Origin: Herbaspirillum rhizosphaerae
Lineage (GTDB): Bacteria; Pseudomonadota; Gammaproteobacteria; Burkholderiales; Burkholderiaceae_D
Direction: 5' to 3'
DNA length: 64,000 nucleotides
Assembly: GCF_001189965.1 (NCBI RefSeq)
Contig: NZ_LFLU01000016.1
Coordinates: forward strand, 58,202-122,201
The number at the start of each line of letters is the position of its first letter. The first letter of the stretch is position 1. Both the position numbers and the translations under genes were made by a program. The notes under the pieces are model-generated. The model was not told the origin of the DNA. It did no database searches and worked only from the letters and a program-made list of their open reading frames with translations. Of the stretch, positions 44,657 through 53,713 are shown one piece after another.

Positions 44657-45113
44657 GGTCAGGCGGCCGGACGAATAGTTGGCGTCATTACAATCTCCGT
44701 GCACCGTCGTTGTGCAATAAAGACAAACTATCGCAAATTCCTTTGACAAGGAGTCTGTTTCACGAAAGTCTGCATGTTTCTGCATTGTTTTGTATGTAGT
44801 TAGAAATATTACGATACATCACCGCAATACATACATACAAGAATGTATGTATAATAGCACCGGATTTCAATAGCCGCTGTTGGTTTTACCCTACCCGCTG
44901 TCTTTTCTGCACTGCAACAATTTTTGCGTTATCTTCTTGTTTCTGTCTTTCTGTCGCTGTCTTTCGATTTTCTTTCTGCTTTACCCTGTTGTACCCCTGT
45001 ATTGCCTGCGGTGTTATCCGCTGTATTGCCAGCTGTATCGACAATATTCGTGACCGTATTCGAATCACCCGCTGCTGTAGCAGCTTCAACTTTACTTACC
45101 GTGCGAGATATTT
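44657..45113. other. 457-bp acrR-acrA intergenic region with pyrimidine-rich leader
   Basis: The interval holds the AcrR-type operator (44828-44851), then about 200 bases of strongly pyrimidine-rich leader (roughly 44885-45090, with repeated CTGTATTGCC and CTGT motifs) before the acrA-type start. A 67-codon hydrophobic frame starting at a TTG crosses the acrA start but has no ribosome binding site and is not called. Confidence 0.6.
44828..44855 (+). promoter_or_regulatory. AcrR-type operator overlapping a TATAAT -10 element
   Basis: TACATACAT-ACAAGA-ATGTATGTA (44828-44851) is a 24-bp inverted repeat with the same arms as the E. coli AcrR site TACATACAT-N6-ATGTATGTA. TATAAT follows at 44850-44855 and shares its first bases with the repeat. 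Repressor binding would block the pump promoter, and the site also lies upstream of acrR, which allows autoregulation. Confidence 0.88.
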
Positions 45114-46343
45114 ATGAGCTCAGTTAGTCGTTTCACGCGCCTTACCCTGACCGTTGCCGTGATGGCCGCCTTTGCAGGCTGTGGTCAAAAACCGAATGCC
45201 CAGCCTGGAGCAGGCATGCCGCCTGGCGAAGTCTCCGTGGTCACCATCGCGCCTGAACAAATCACCATCAGCAATGAGCTGCCCGGCCGTCTGGAAGCGA
45301 CCCGTATCGCTGAAGTGCGCGCCCGCGTCGCCGGCATCATTCTCAAGCGCACCTTCCGCGAAGGCAGCGAAGTCAAAGCAGGCGAAGTGCTCTACCGCAT
45401 CGATCCGGCCACCTTCAAAGCCAACTACGACAGCGCGCAAGCCACGCTGGCAAAGAGCCAGGCTTCGCTGACCCAGGCCTCGCTGAAGGCGCAACGCTAC
45501 AAGCCGCTGGTCGAAGTCAACGCCGTCAGCAAGCAGGAATATGACGACGCCGTCGCCGCACAGAAACAAGCGGAAGCCGACGTCGCCGCCGGCAAGGCAG
45601 CGGTCCAGACCGCCGGCCTGAGCCTGGGTTACGCGACCGTGACGTCGCCGATCTCGGGCCGCATCGGCCGCGCGCTGGTGACCGAAGGCGCACTGGTCGG
45701 CCAGAGCGACGCCACGCAACTGGCCGTCGTGCAGCAACTCGATCCGATCTACGTCAACCTGACGCAATCGAGCACCGACCTGCTCAAGTTGCAGCAAGCC
45801 ATGTCCGCCGGCCAATTGAAGACCGTCGGCAAGGACAAGGCCAAGGTGACGCTGGTGACCGAAGACGGCCGCACTTACCCGCAATCGGGCAAGCTGCTGT
45901 TCTCTGACGTCAGCGTCGATGCGACAACCGGCGCCGTCACCATCCGTGCGGAATTCCCTAACCCGAACCGCACCCTGCTGCCGGGCATGTACGTGCGCGC
46001 CAAGCTGGAACAGGCGATCGACGAGCAAGCCATCATCGTGCCGCAACAGGCCGTCATGCGCGACCTGAACGGTTCGACCGTGTTTGTGGTCGGCGACGAC
46101 AACAAGGTCGCCGTGCGTCCGGTCAAGACCGGCGCGGCACAGGGTAACAACTGGGTTGTGACCGAGGGCCTGAAAAGCGGCGACCGCGTGATCGTCGAAG
46201 GCGTCCAGAAGACCAAGCCGGGCGCACCGGTGAAGCCGGTCCCATGGAAGGGTCCGGTCAGCGATGCAGCAACAGCAGCGCCGGCCGCAGGTGCTGCCGC
46301 TCCGGCGCCAGCCAAGCAGGATGCCGCAACCAAAGCTAACTAA
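45114..46343 (+). CDS. acrA: AcrA/MexA-type RND periplasmic adaptor (lipoprotein)
   Basis: A 409-aa membrane-fusion lipoprotein. A signal peptide ends FAGC with the lipid-attachment Cys at residue 23. The first lipoyl half AEVRARVAGIILKRTFREGSEVKAGEVLYRID is near residue 70, the coiled-coil hairpin spans about 100-170, and the second half VTSPISGRIGRALVTEGALVG follows. The C-terminus is Ala/Pro-rich. It links AcrB to the OprM-type channel. A weak ribosome binding site precedes the ATG. It is 11 bp upstream of acrB. Confidence 0.92.
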   Translation: MSSVSRFTRLTLTVAVMAAFAGCGQKPNAQPGAGMPPGEVSVVTIAPEQITISNELPGRLEATRIAEVRARVAGIILKRTFREGSEVKAGEVLYRIDPATFKANYDSAQATLAKSQASLTQASLKAQRYKPLVEVNAVSKQEYDDAVAAQKQAEADVAAGKAAVQTAGLSLGYATVTSPISGRIGRALVTEGALVGQSDATQLAVVQQLDPIYVNLTQSSTDLLKLQQAMSAGQLKTVGKDKAKVTLVTEDGRTYPQSGKLLFSDVSVDATTGAVTIRAEFPNPNRTLLPGMYVRAKLEQAIDEQAIIVPQQAVMRDLNGSTVFVVGDDNKVAVRPVKTGAAQGNNWVVTEGLKSGDRVIVEGVQKTKPGAPVKPVPWKGPVSDAATAAPAAGAAAPAPAKQDAATKAN

Positions 46344-46354
46344 GAGGCTGTCAG

Positions 46355-49300
46355 ATGGGAAAGTTCTTTATTGATCGCCCCGTTTTTGCGTGGGTGTTAG
46401 CAATCTTCATCATACTGGCGGGCGCGCTGGCCATTACCGGCCTGCCCGTCTCCCAGTATCCGAGCATTGCGCCGCCGACCATCGTGGTCACGGCGACGTA
46501 TCCTGGCGCGACCGCGCAAACCCTCGACGATTCGGTGACCAGCCTGATCGAACAGGAAATGAACGGCGCCGACGGCTTGCAATACATGGAGTCGCAAAGC
46601 CAGGCCAACGGCCAGGTGCAAATCACGGTGACCTTCTCGCCGGACACCAACGCCGACCTGGCTGCGGTGGACGTGCAGAACCGCCTCAAGCGCGTGGAAG
46701 CGCGTCTGCCGGCGGCCGTGACGCAACAAGGTGTGCAAGTCACCAAGTCGCGCAGCAACTTCCTGCTGTTCATCGGCTTGTCGTCGACCGACGGCAAACT
46801 CGATCCGGTGGCGCTGGGCGACTATCTGTCGCGTAACGTGCTCAACGAAGTCAAACGCGTTCCCGGCGTCGGCCAGGCGCAGTTGTTCGGCACCGAACGC
46901 GCGATGCGCATCTGGATCGATCCGAACAAGCTGATCGGCCTGAGCCTGACGCCAGCCGACGTCACCGCAGCCATCACCGCACAAAATGCGCTGGTCGCCG
47001 GCGGTACGCTGGGCGCCTTGCCGAGCCCGACCTCGCAGCAGATTTCTGCGACCGTGGTGGTGAACGGCCAGCTGACCAGCCCGGAACAGTTCGGCAACAT
47101 CATCCTGCGCGCCAATGCGGATGGTTCGTCGGTGCGCATGCGCGACGTCGCCCGCATCGAAGTGGGCGGACAGTCGTATGACACTTCCGGCCGCCTCGAC
47201 GGCAAGCCAAGCTCGTTCATCGGCGTGCAGTTGTCGCCGACCGCGAACGCGCTGGGCACCGCAACCGCCGTGCACAAGAAGATGGAAGAGCTGTCCAAGT
47301 ATTTCCCGGCCGGCGTGAAGTACACCATCCCTTACGACACCTCCAAGTTCGTCAAGATCTCAATCGAAGAAGTGGTCAAGACCCTGATCGAAGCGATCGT
47401 GCTGGTGTTCCTGGTGATGTTCCTGTTCCTGCAAAACATCCGCTACACCATCATCCCGACCATCGTCGTGCCGGTGGCGCTGATGGGCACCTTTGCAACC
47501 TTGTTCGTCTTTGGATTCTCGATCAACGTGCTGACCATGTTCGGCATGGTGCTGGCGATCGGTATCCTGGTCGATGATGCGATCGTGGTGGTGGAAAACG
47601 TCGAACGCATCATGAGCGAAGAAGGTTTGTCGCCCAAGGAAGCAACCCGCAAGGCGATGGGCCAGATCACCGGCGCGCTGATCGGTATCACGCTGGTGCT
47701 GATCGCGGTGTTCATCCCGATGGCATTCTTCGGCGGCGCGGTTGGCGCGATTTATCGCCAGTTCTCGCTGGCGATGGTGGCCTCGATGGTGTTCTCGGTG
47801 CTGATGGCGTTCACGCTGACGCCGGCATTGTGCGCAACCATCCTGCTGCCGGTTGAAAAGGGCCATCATCACGAAAAGAGCGGCTTCTTCGGCTGGTTCA
47901 ATCGCCGCTTCAACAAGACTGCCTCCGGTTACCAGGGTTTCATCGGCAAGATGCTGACCAAGGCCGGGCGTTACATGATCGTGTACGCCCTCATCCTCGG
48001 CTGCGTGGGCTTGCTGTATGTACGCCTGCCGGCTTCGTTCCTGCCGAACGAAGATCAGGGCTACATCATCACCAACGTGCAGTTGCCGCCAGGCGCCAGC
48101 ACCGGCCGTACGCTGGAAGTGATCAAGACCATCGAGAACTATTACCTCAAGCAGCCTGCGGTCGAACACGTCGTGGCGATTGCCGGTTTCAGCTTCTCGG
48201 GTAACGGTCAGAATGCCGGTCTGGTGTTCACCCCGCTGAAGGACTGGAGCGAACGCGACAAGACGCAATCGGCTGATGCTGTTGCCGGCCGTGCGTTCGG
48301 CGCCTTCTCGCAGATCAAGGATGCGATCGTGTTCCCGCTGAACCCGCCGCCTATCCCTGAACTGGGTAACGCCACCGGCTTCACCTTCCGTCTGCAGGAC
48401 CGCGCCGGTCTGGGACACGCTGCGCTGGTGCAGGCGCGTAATCAGATCCTCGGCATGGCTTCGCAAAGCAAGGTGCTGGCAGGCGTGCGTCCTGAAGGTC
48501 TGGAAGATGCGCCGCAGCTGCAACTGGACATCGACCGCGACAAGGCCAATGCGCTGGGCGTACCGTTCTCGACCATCAACAGCGTGCTGTCGACGGCATT
48601 GGGTTCGTCCTACGTCAACGACTTCCCGAATCAGGGTCGTCAACAGCGTGTGATCGTCCAGGCCGACGCCAAGCGTCGTCTGCAACCGGAAGATCTGGCC
48701 GGCCTGTATGCCCGCAACAGCGGCGGAACCATGGTGCCGTTCTCGGCCTTCACGACCTCGAAGTGGATCAACGGCCCGGTGCAGCTGATTCGCTACAACG
48801 GCTACCCGGCAATGAAGATCGCCGGCGGCGCCGCACCTGGCCGCAGTACCGGTGAAGCGATGTCGGAAATGGAAGGCTTCGTCGCCAAGCTGCCGCCCGG
48901 CTTCGGTTTCGAATGGACCGGCCAGTCGCTGGAAGAAAAGACCTCCGGCTCGCAAGCACCTGCACTGTATGCGCTGTCGCTGATCGCCGTGTTCCTGGTG
49001 CTGGCTGCGCTGTACGAAAGCACCTCGATCCCGCTGGCGGTGATGCTGGTGGTGCCGCTGGGTATTCTCGGCGCGCTGCTGGGCGTGACCATTCGCGGCA
49101 TGCCTAACGACGTGTACTTCAAGGTCGGGATGATTGCGGTGGTGGGTCTGTCGGCGAAGAACGCGATTCTGATCATCGAGTTCGCCAAAGACCTGCAGGC
49201 GCAAGGCATGGGCCTGATCGAAGCGACGCTGGAAGCGGTTCACCTGCGTTTCCGTCCGATCATCATGACCTCGCTGGCGTTCATCCTCGGCGTGCTGCCG

Positions 49301-49501
49301 CTGGTCATCGCCAGCGGCGCAGGTTCCGCCAGCCAACGCGCCATCGGTACCGGCGTGATGGGCGGGATGATCACGGCGACCGTGCTGGCCGTGTTCCTGG
49401 TTCCGGTCTTCTTCGTCGTCGTGCGCAAGATCTTCAAAGGCAGCAAGGCCAAGCCGGACGCTGCCCATCACAATATCGATGTGGAGGATAAGAATGTTTA
49501 A
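46355..49501 (+). CDS. acrB: AcrB/MexB-type RND efflux transporter
   Basis: A 1048-aa RND multidrug pump, same length as AcrB. It begins MGKFFIDRPVFAWVLAIFIILAG. Proton-relay Asp pair in GILVDDAIVVVENVER (TM4) and Lys in GLSAKNAILIIEFAK (TM10). The porter-domain motifs GADGLQYMESQSQANG and VNDFPNQGRQQRVIVQAD are typical of AcrB/MexB. It exports hydrophobic drugs by a three-step rotating mechanism in a trimer. Its stop overlaps the channel gene start by 8 bases. Confidence 0.95.
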   Translation: MGKFFIDRPVFAWVLAIFIILAGALAITGLPVSQYPSIAPPTIVVTATYPGATAQTLDDSVTSLIEQEMNGADGLQYMESQSQANGQVQITVTFSPDTNADLAAVDVQNRLKRVEARLPAAVTQQGVQVTKSRSNFLLFIGLSSTDGKLDPVALGDYLSRNVLNEVKRVPGVGQAQLFGTERAMRIWIDPNKLIGLSLTPADVTAAITAQNALVAGGTLGALPSPTSQQISATVVVNGQLTSPEQFGNIILRANADGSSVRMRDVARIEVGGQSYDTSGRLDGKPSSFIGVQLSPTANALGTATAVHKKMEELSKYFPAGVKYTIPYDTSKFVKISIEEVVKTLIEAIVLVFLVMFLFLQNIRYTIIPTIVVPVALMGTFATLFVFGFSINVLTMFGMVLAIGILVDDAIVVVENVERIMSEEGLSPKEATRKAMGQITGALIGITLVLIAVFIPMAFFGGAVGAIYRQFSLAMVASMVFSVLMAFTLTPALCATILLPVEKGHHHEKSGFFGWFNRRFNKTASGYQGFIGKMLTKAGRYMIVYALILGCVGLLYVRLPASFLPNEDQGYIITNVQLPPGASTGRTLEVIKTIENYYLKQPAVEHVVAIAGFSFSGNGQNAGLVFTPLKDWSERDKTQSADAVAGRAFGAFSQIKDAIVFPLNPPPIPELGNATGFTFRLQDRAGLGHAALVQARNQILGMASQSKVLAGVRPEGLEDAPQLQLDIDRDKANALGVPFSTINSVLSTALGSSYVNDFPNQGRQQRVIVQADAKRRLQPEDLAGLYARNSGGTMVPFSAFTTSKWINGPVQLIRYNGYPAMKIAGGAAPGRSTGEAMSEMEGFVAKLPPGFGFEWTGQSLEEKTSGSQAPALYALSLIAVFLVLAALYESTSIPLAVMLVVPLGILGALLGVTIRGMPNDVYFKVGMIAVVGLSAKNAILIIEFAKDLQAQGMGLIEATLEAVHLRFRPIIMTSLAFILGVLPLVIASGAGSASQRAIGTGVMGGMITATVLAVFLVPVFFVVVRKIFKGSKAKPDAAHHNIDVEDKNV

Positions 49502-50960
49502 GTTTTCAACCCTGCGCTCGACAGGCAAACTGACTCACCTCAGCGCAGCATTGCTGGTGGTCGGCGTCCTGTCCGGCTGCACGCTGGCGCCGACCTACCA
49601 GCGCCCGCAAGCGCCGGTCGAGGGCACCTACCCGGCCGACGCCAAGGGCCAGGCGGCGTACGACGCCGCCACCCTGGGCTGGCGCCAGTTCTTCCCTGAC
49701 CAGCGCCTGCAGGCGCTGATCGCGGCGGCACTGGAAAACAACCGCGACCTGCGCACTGCCGCCCTGAACATTGAGGAAGCGCGCGCGCAGTACCAGATCA
49801 CCCGCGCCGATCTGCTGCCGACGCTGAACGCCACCGGCAGCGAATCCCGCACCCGTTTGGCGGCCAGCCAGTCGACCACCGGCGCGCCGATGATCACCAA
49901 GAGCTATCAGGTCGGCCTGGCCGTTCCGGCCTACGAACTGGACTTTTTCGGCCGCGTCCGCAGTCTGAAGGACGCTGCACTGTCGACTTACCTGTCGACT
50001 GAAGAAGCCAAGCAATCGGTGCAGATCAGCCTGGTGTCGCAAGTGGCCCAGGCTTACCTGACCGAACGTTCCTACGCCGAGCAACTGAAGCTGGCGCAGC
50101 AAACGCTGGAAAGCCGTCAGTCCAACCTCAGCCTGGCGCAGAAACGTTTCGACGTCGGCGCCTCGTCGGCGCTCGACCTGCGCCTGTCCGACACGCTGGT
50201 GCAATCGGCCCGCACTTCGGTGGCGACGCTGCTGCGCCAACGCGCCCAGGCTGAAAACGCCCTGACGCTGCTGGTCGGCGCCAACGTCAAGGATCTGCCG
50301 GCCGGACAGGATCTGTCGCTGCAAAACATCGTCACCGACATCCCTGCCGGCGTGCCGTCGGATCTGCTGTCCCGTCGTCCGGACATCCGCTCGGCGGAAC
50401 AGAAGCTGCTGGCCGCCAACGCCAACATCGGCGCCGCCCGTGCTGCCTTCTTCCCGAAGATCAGCCTGACCGGTTCCTTCGGCAGCGCCAGCAGCTCGCT
50501 GGGAGGCTTGTTCGACTCCGGTTCGGGCGCGTGGTCCTACGGCCCGCAACTGAGCCTGCCGATCTTCGACTTCGGCCGCAACAGCGCCAACCTGGATCTG
50601 GCGGAAGTACGCAAGAACCAGGCGATCGTGACCTACGAGAAGACCATACAAACGGCCTTCCGCGAAGTCGCCGACGCACTGGTGGCGCGCGGCACGCTGG
50701 ACGAACAGATCGAAGCCCAGGAAGCCTTCCTCAAGGCGCAGCAGGAACGTCTGAACCTGACCGACCTGCGCTATAAGAACGGCATCGCCTCTTCGCTGGA
50801 TCAGCTGGATGCGCAACGCGATCTGTTCTCGGCACAGCAATCCTTGATTCAGGCGCGTCAGTTGCGTCTGAACAATGCGATTGATTTGTATCGTGCGTTG
50901 GGGGGCGGGTTGAATGAGACGACGGTGGCAGTAGCGGTACCGCCGGCTGCCGGCAAGTAA
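49494..50960 (+). CDS. oprM: OprM-type outer-membrane efflux lipoprotein
   Basis: A 488-aa NodT/OprM-type channel. The lipobox LSGC puts the acylated Cys at residue 29. Family motifs are YQRPQAPV, WRQFFPDQRLQALIAAALENNRDLR, YELDFFGRVRSLKDAALSTYLS and RPDIRSAEQKLLAANANIGAARAAFFPKISLTGSFG. The ATG at 49494 has GGAG upstream and overlaps the acrB stop. It completes an acrA-acrB-oprM operon and is followed by a strong terminator. Confidence 0.93.
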   Translation: MFKFSTLRSTGKLTHLSAALLVVGVLSGCTLAPTYQRPQAPVEGTYPADAKGQAAYDAATLGWRQFFPDQRLQALIAAALENNRDLRTAALNIEEARAQYQITRADLLPTLNATGSESRTRLAASQSTTGAPMITKSYQVGLAVPAYELDFFGRVRSLKDAALSTYLSTEEAKQSVQISLVSQVAQAYLTERSYAEQLKLAQQTLESRQSNLSLAQKRFDVGASSALDLRLSDTLVQSARTSVATLLRQRAQAENALTLLVGANVKDLPAGQDLSLQNIVTDIPAGVPSDLLSRRPDIRSAEQKLLAANANIGAARAAFFPKISLTGSFGSASSSLGGLFDSGSGAWSYGPQLSLPIFDFGRNSANLDLAEVRKNQAIVTYEKTIQTAFREVADALVARGTLDEQIEAQEAFLKAQQERLNLTDLRYKNGIASSLDQLDAQRDLFSAQQSLIQARQLRLNNAIDLYRALGGGLNETTVAVAVPPAAGK

Positions 50961-50977
50961 CCCAGTTTGACGATCGT

Positions 50978-51007
50978 AAAAAAAGCGGGCCTCGGCCCGC
51001 TTTTTTT
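50978..51007. terminator. Strong bidirectional terminator after the acrAB-oprM operon
   Basis: AAAAAAA, stem AGCGGGCC, loop TC, stem GGCCCGCT and TTTTTTT form a near-perfect intrinsic terminator 17 bp after the oprM stop. The symmetry of the A and T tracts lets it work for the convergent SGNH-like gene too. Confidence 0.93.
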
Positions 51008-51089
51008 GCGCTCTGAAATACATTCATATTCCGGCGTTCAGCATTGTCATGTCGACGACTTGCAAATCTCAGAAAAAAGACAATGGCGA

Positions 51090-52136
51090 TTAGTGGCGGT
51101 GCTGCACGAAATTCGAGCGGACGAAGGATACCTCCGACGCAACCGTGTCCGCAGTAACATAATGTGCTAGACCGGAATTGCTATCCTTGCCTGACATGAC
51201 CTTGAAGAGCAAGGGAGCAATGCTGCGAATATAGTGAGACGGTTCGTAATAATTACAATCATTCAATGTGACGTCTGAATAAATGCCGAAATTCCAGAAC
51301 GGCGCAATCTGAGCCAGTTTCGTCAGGAAATAGCTGTACTCATCAAGGTTCAGACGATCGAGGAATTTATGATGATGCGGAGTGACATATAACCGGACCT
51401 GCACTCCTTTGTCATTGGCCTCGTGCACCAGTTTCCGAAGATCAGAGAGGCTCATGTCAATCAGCTTTCGCTGTTCCGACGTTGGCGCATCCGCTGTTAT
51501 CGGCGCCGTGAATGAAGGCTCTTTGGCTACGTATGCCTTGCAATCCGAAGCAAGCTGTTGATCCCGCTTTGGATAATCATAATAGCCACGCTCCATTGAC
51601 CGTACTATTTCACCTTTCCTGCTGCCGTTGTTGAGGATCTTGAACTCCAGCGTATTGTACGAAAACAGGAAAAGATATTGCGCGAGAAATCCCGCGGCGT
51701 TCTCTCCCTTTACTTCCGGATGAGTCCAATATTGATAGTTGGCTTTCGTGAGGCCGATACTTTCCGGCCAATCGACTTGAATATAAAAGGTTTTTAACTG
51801 CGGCTGGGTTTTCAACAACCATCGTCCATGGACCAGATTGTCCGTCTGATTGCCTGAGGACACATAGAAGTTGTAAATGTGCGTTCCAGGAAGAATGGTC
51901 TCAATATCTTCCGGAACGGTTGTCCCCATGCGAGACCCGCCAAACAAGAAAGTATCGAAACTCTTGTTCTTTTTCATCATCTCAATTTTAAGATAACGTT
52001 CTTGCGTGGCGCCCTTCTCTGCAAAGAAGTTTGTCTGAAACACGTCATAGGGGTCGACGACGAGATTAAGCACGGACAGCAATGCGACCGGCAACAACCC
52101 GATAAGAAGAAAAATTCGCAGATACGAGACAACCAC
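51090..52136 (-). CDS. SGNH-like membrane-anchored protein partnered with MBOAT
   Basis: A 348-aa protein with one N-terminal membrane segment (YLRIFLLIGLLPVALLSVLNLVV) and a periplasmic domain. FDTFLFGGSRMGTTVP supplies a GxS motif like that of SGNH/DltD-type proteins, and YYEPSHYIRSIAPLLF near residue 310 has the distal His, with Glu where the usual Asp would stand. The start is a GTG at 52136 with AAGG 6 bases upstream, 8 bases after the MBOAT stop. Such pairs O-acylate exopolysaccharides or LPS: MBOAT moves the acyl group across the membrane and the SGNH partner transfers it. Base composition is somewhat AT-richer than neighbours, which hints at transfer. Confidence 0.72.
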   Translation of the reverse strand: MVVSYLRIFLLIGLLPVALLSVLNLVVDPYDVFQTNFFAEKGATQERYLKIEMMKKNKSFDTFLFGGSRMGTTVPEDIETILPGTHIYNFYVSSGNQTDNLVHGRWLLKTQPQLKTFYIQVDWPESIGLTKANYQYWTHPEVKGENAAGFLAQYLFLFSYNTLEFKILNNGSRKGEIVRSMERGYYDYPKRDQQLASDCKAYVAKEPSFTAPITADAPTSEQRKLIDMSLSDLRKLVHEANDKGVQVRLYVTPHHHKFLDRLNLDEYSYFLTKLAQIAPFWNFGIYSDVTLNDCNYYEPSHYIRSIAPLLFKVMSGKDSNSGLAHYVTADTVASEVSFVRSNFVQHRH

Positions 52137-52144
52137 GATGCGCC

Positions 52145-53650
52145 TTAAAATTGAAAATACAAAAACTCTGACACACTCGCCATCTTGGTAAGACAGAGTG
52201 CAAAGACCATTCCCCAAAACAGCGCATTAAGCTTGGTAGGACGCCATCTCAAGCGATGCGATCCATTCATGTATTCCTGAGTATTCGGCAATAGCCAGAG
52301 CAGGCAAGCGGCAGATGCCGTCAATGCCAGGAAATGCTTCATCCCAAGATCCCTGTCTGCAAAAAACTCCTTGGACCCAATTGCGTTTTTCTTGATTTCT
52401 GCCAAATCAAAGAAATATCCGCCAGGCCAATGCAACATGTCGCCCAACATGAGAACGGCAGAATGTATCGTCGTCGACCGAAACACTACCCATGCGACGA
52501 CGACAGCAAGAAATGTCAAGAAGACGCCGAATGGACGAAAGCGCGGCGAGGAGGAGAAACCCATTTTTCCCCCAATGGCTCTCCATGCATGATTGATCAG
52601 CAGATAAATACCATGCAATGCTCCCCAGCAAACAAAAGTCCAGTTTGCGCCATGCCACAATCCACCCAGCACCATCGTCGCCATCAGGTTCAGATAAGTG
52701 CGGAATTTTCCATGCCGGCTGCCGCCCAACGGAATATACAAATAGTCTTTCAGGAATTGCGACAGCGTCATATGCCAGCGCCGCCAGAAATCGATAATGC
52801 TGGCCGATTTATAAGGAGAGTTGAAGTTGATTGGCAAACGCACGCCGAATAACAGCGACAGCCCGATAGCCATGTCGGAATAGCCCGAAAAATCAAAATA
52901 TAACTGCATCGTATAGGCCACGGCTCCCATCCAGGCTGCAAAGAAATGCAGATGAATCCCGTGGTCCGCAGCGGCAAAAACAGGCGTGGAAAATTGGGAA
53001 AAACTATCCGCCAAAAGGACTTTTTTTGCGAGCCCGATGGTGAAGATGGATAGCCCGGCAGCGACATCGTCGACATTGATCTTGTAAATCGCGGATGAAG
53101 CAAACTGCGGCATCATCTGCTTGTGATGCAATACCGGGCCGGCGATCAGATGAGGGAAATACGTGACGAACAACAAATAATGAAGAGGATTGTATTCACG
53201 TGCGACGCCGCGCCACGTGTCGACCAGAAAAGCGATCTGAGTGAAGGTGTAAAAAGAAATCCCGAGTGGCAGGACGATGTCGGTCAACGCCATCGGCTGC
53301 CCCGTCAAGGCACTTGCAGTCGCGATAAAAAAATTGCTGTATTTGAATACGGCAAGCAACAGCAGATTCGCCGCGATTGCAAACGTCAGCAGCGCTCGGC
53401 CTCGCGGACGCTGGCGAGACAGGGCATAGCCCAGGAGATAGTTGAAACTGATCGATGCCAGCAGCAACAGTGTAAATTTTGGATTCCACCATCCGTAAAA
53501 AAACAACGACGCCAACACCAGCCAGCTTGCCGCAATATTGCGGCCGATTTTAGCCAGCAGGAAAAATCCAAAAAAAGTAATCGGAAGAAAAAGAAGTACG
53601 AATTCGTAGGAATTAAACAGCACGGTTGCAGCACTTCCCGATGAGGTCAT
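52145..53650 (-). CDS. MBOAT-family membrane O-acyltransferase
   Basis: A 501-aa multi-pass acyltransferase of the AlgI/PatA type. Signatures are LPLGISFYTFTQIAFLVDTWRG, FNSPYKSASIIDFWRRWHMTLSQFLKDYLYIPLGG and LGGLWHGANWTFVCWGALHG, the last with the catalytic His. It begins MTSSGSAATVLFNSYEFVLLFLP; many relatives start at the LFNSYEF segment, so a GTG at 53623 is an alternative start. It is coupled to the SGNH-like gene. The polymer modified is unknown; the cluster's LPS genes make LPS or a capsule plausible. Confidence 0.88.
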   Translation of the reverse strand: MTSSGSAATVLFNSYEFVLLFLPITFFGFFLLAKIGRNIAASWLVLASLFFYGWWNPKFTLLLLASISFNYLLGYALSRQRPRGRALLTFAIAANLLLLAVFKYSNFFIATASALTGQPMALTDIVLPLGISFYTFTQIAFLVDTWRGVAREYNPLHYLLFVTYFPHLIAGPVLHHKQMMPQFASSAIYKINVDDVAAGLSIFTIGLAKKVLLADSFSQFSTPVFAAADHGIHLHFFAAWMGAVAYTMQLYFDFSGYSDMAIGLSLLFGVRLPINFNSPYKSASIIDFWRRWHMTLSQFLKDYLYIPLGGSRHGKFRTYLNLMATMVLGGLWHGANWTFVCWGALHGIYLLINHAWRAIGGKMGFSSSPRFRPFGVFLTFLAVVVAWVVFRSTTIHSAVLMLGDMLHWPGGYFFDLAEIKKNAIGSKEFFADRDLGMKHFLALTASAACLLWLLPNTQEYMNGSHRLRWRPTKLNALFWGMVFALCLTKMASVSEFLYFQF

Positions 53651-53713
53651 GCAGCCGCCCGTCGGGACCGCTGCCTGTATTGTTGTCGACAGTCCGGATG
53701 AGAGGATCCCGGA

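Noticed and set aside
44924..45127. 67-codon hydrophobic frame upstream of and overlapping acrA
   Set aside because: Starts at a TTG without ribosome binding site; it arises from translating a pyrimidine-rich tract. Kept only as part of the leader finding.
47360..49528. 722-codon open frame on the minus strand opposite acrB
   Set aside because: It is a GC-rich antisense frame; its product is His/Arg/Gln-rich with no domain, and acrB on the other strand is unambiguous.
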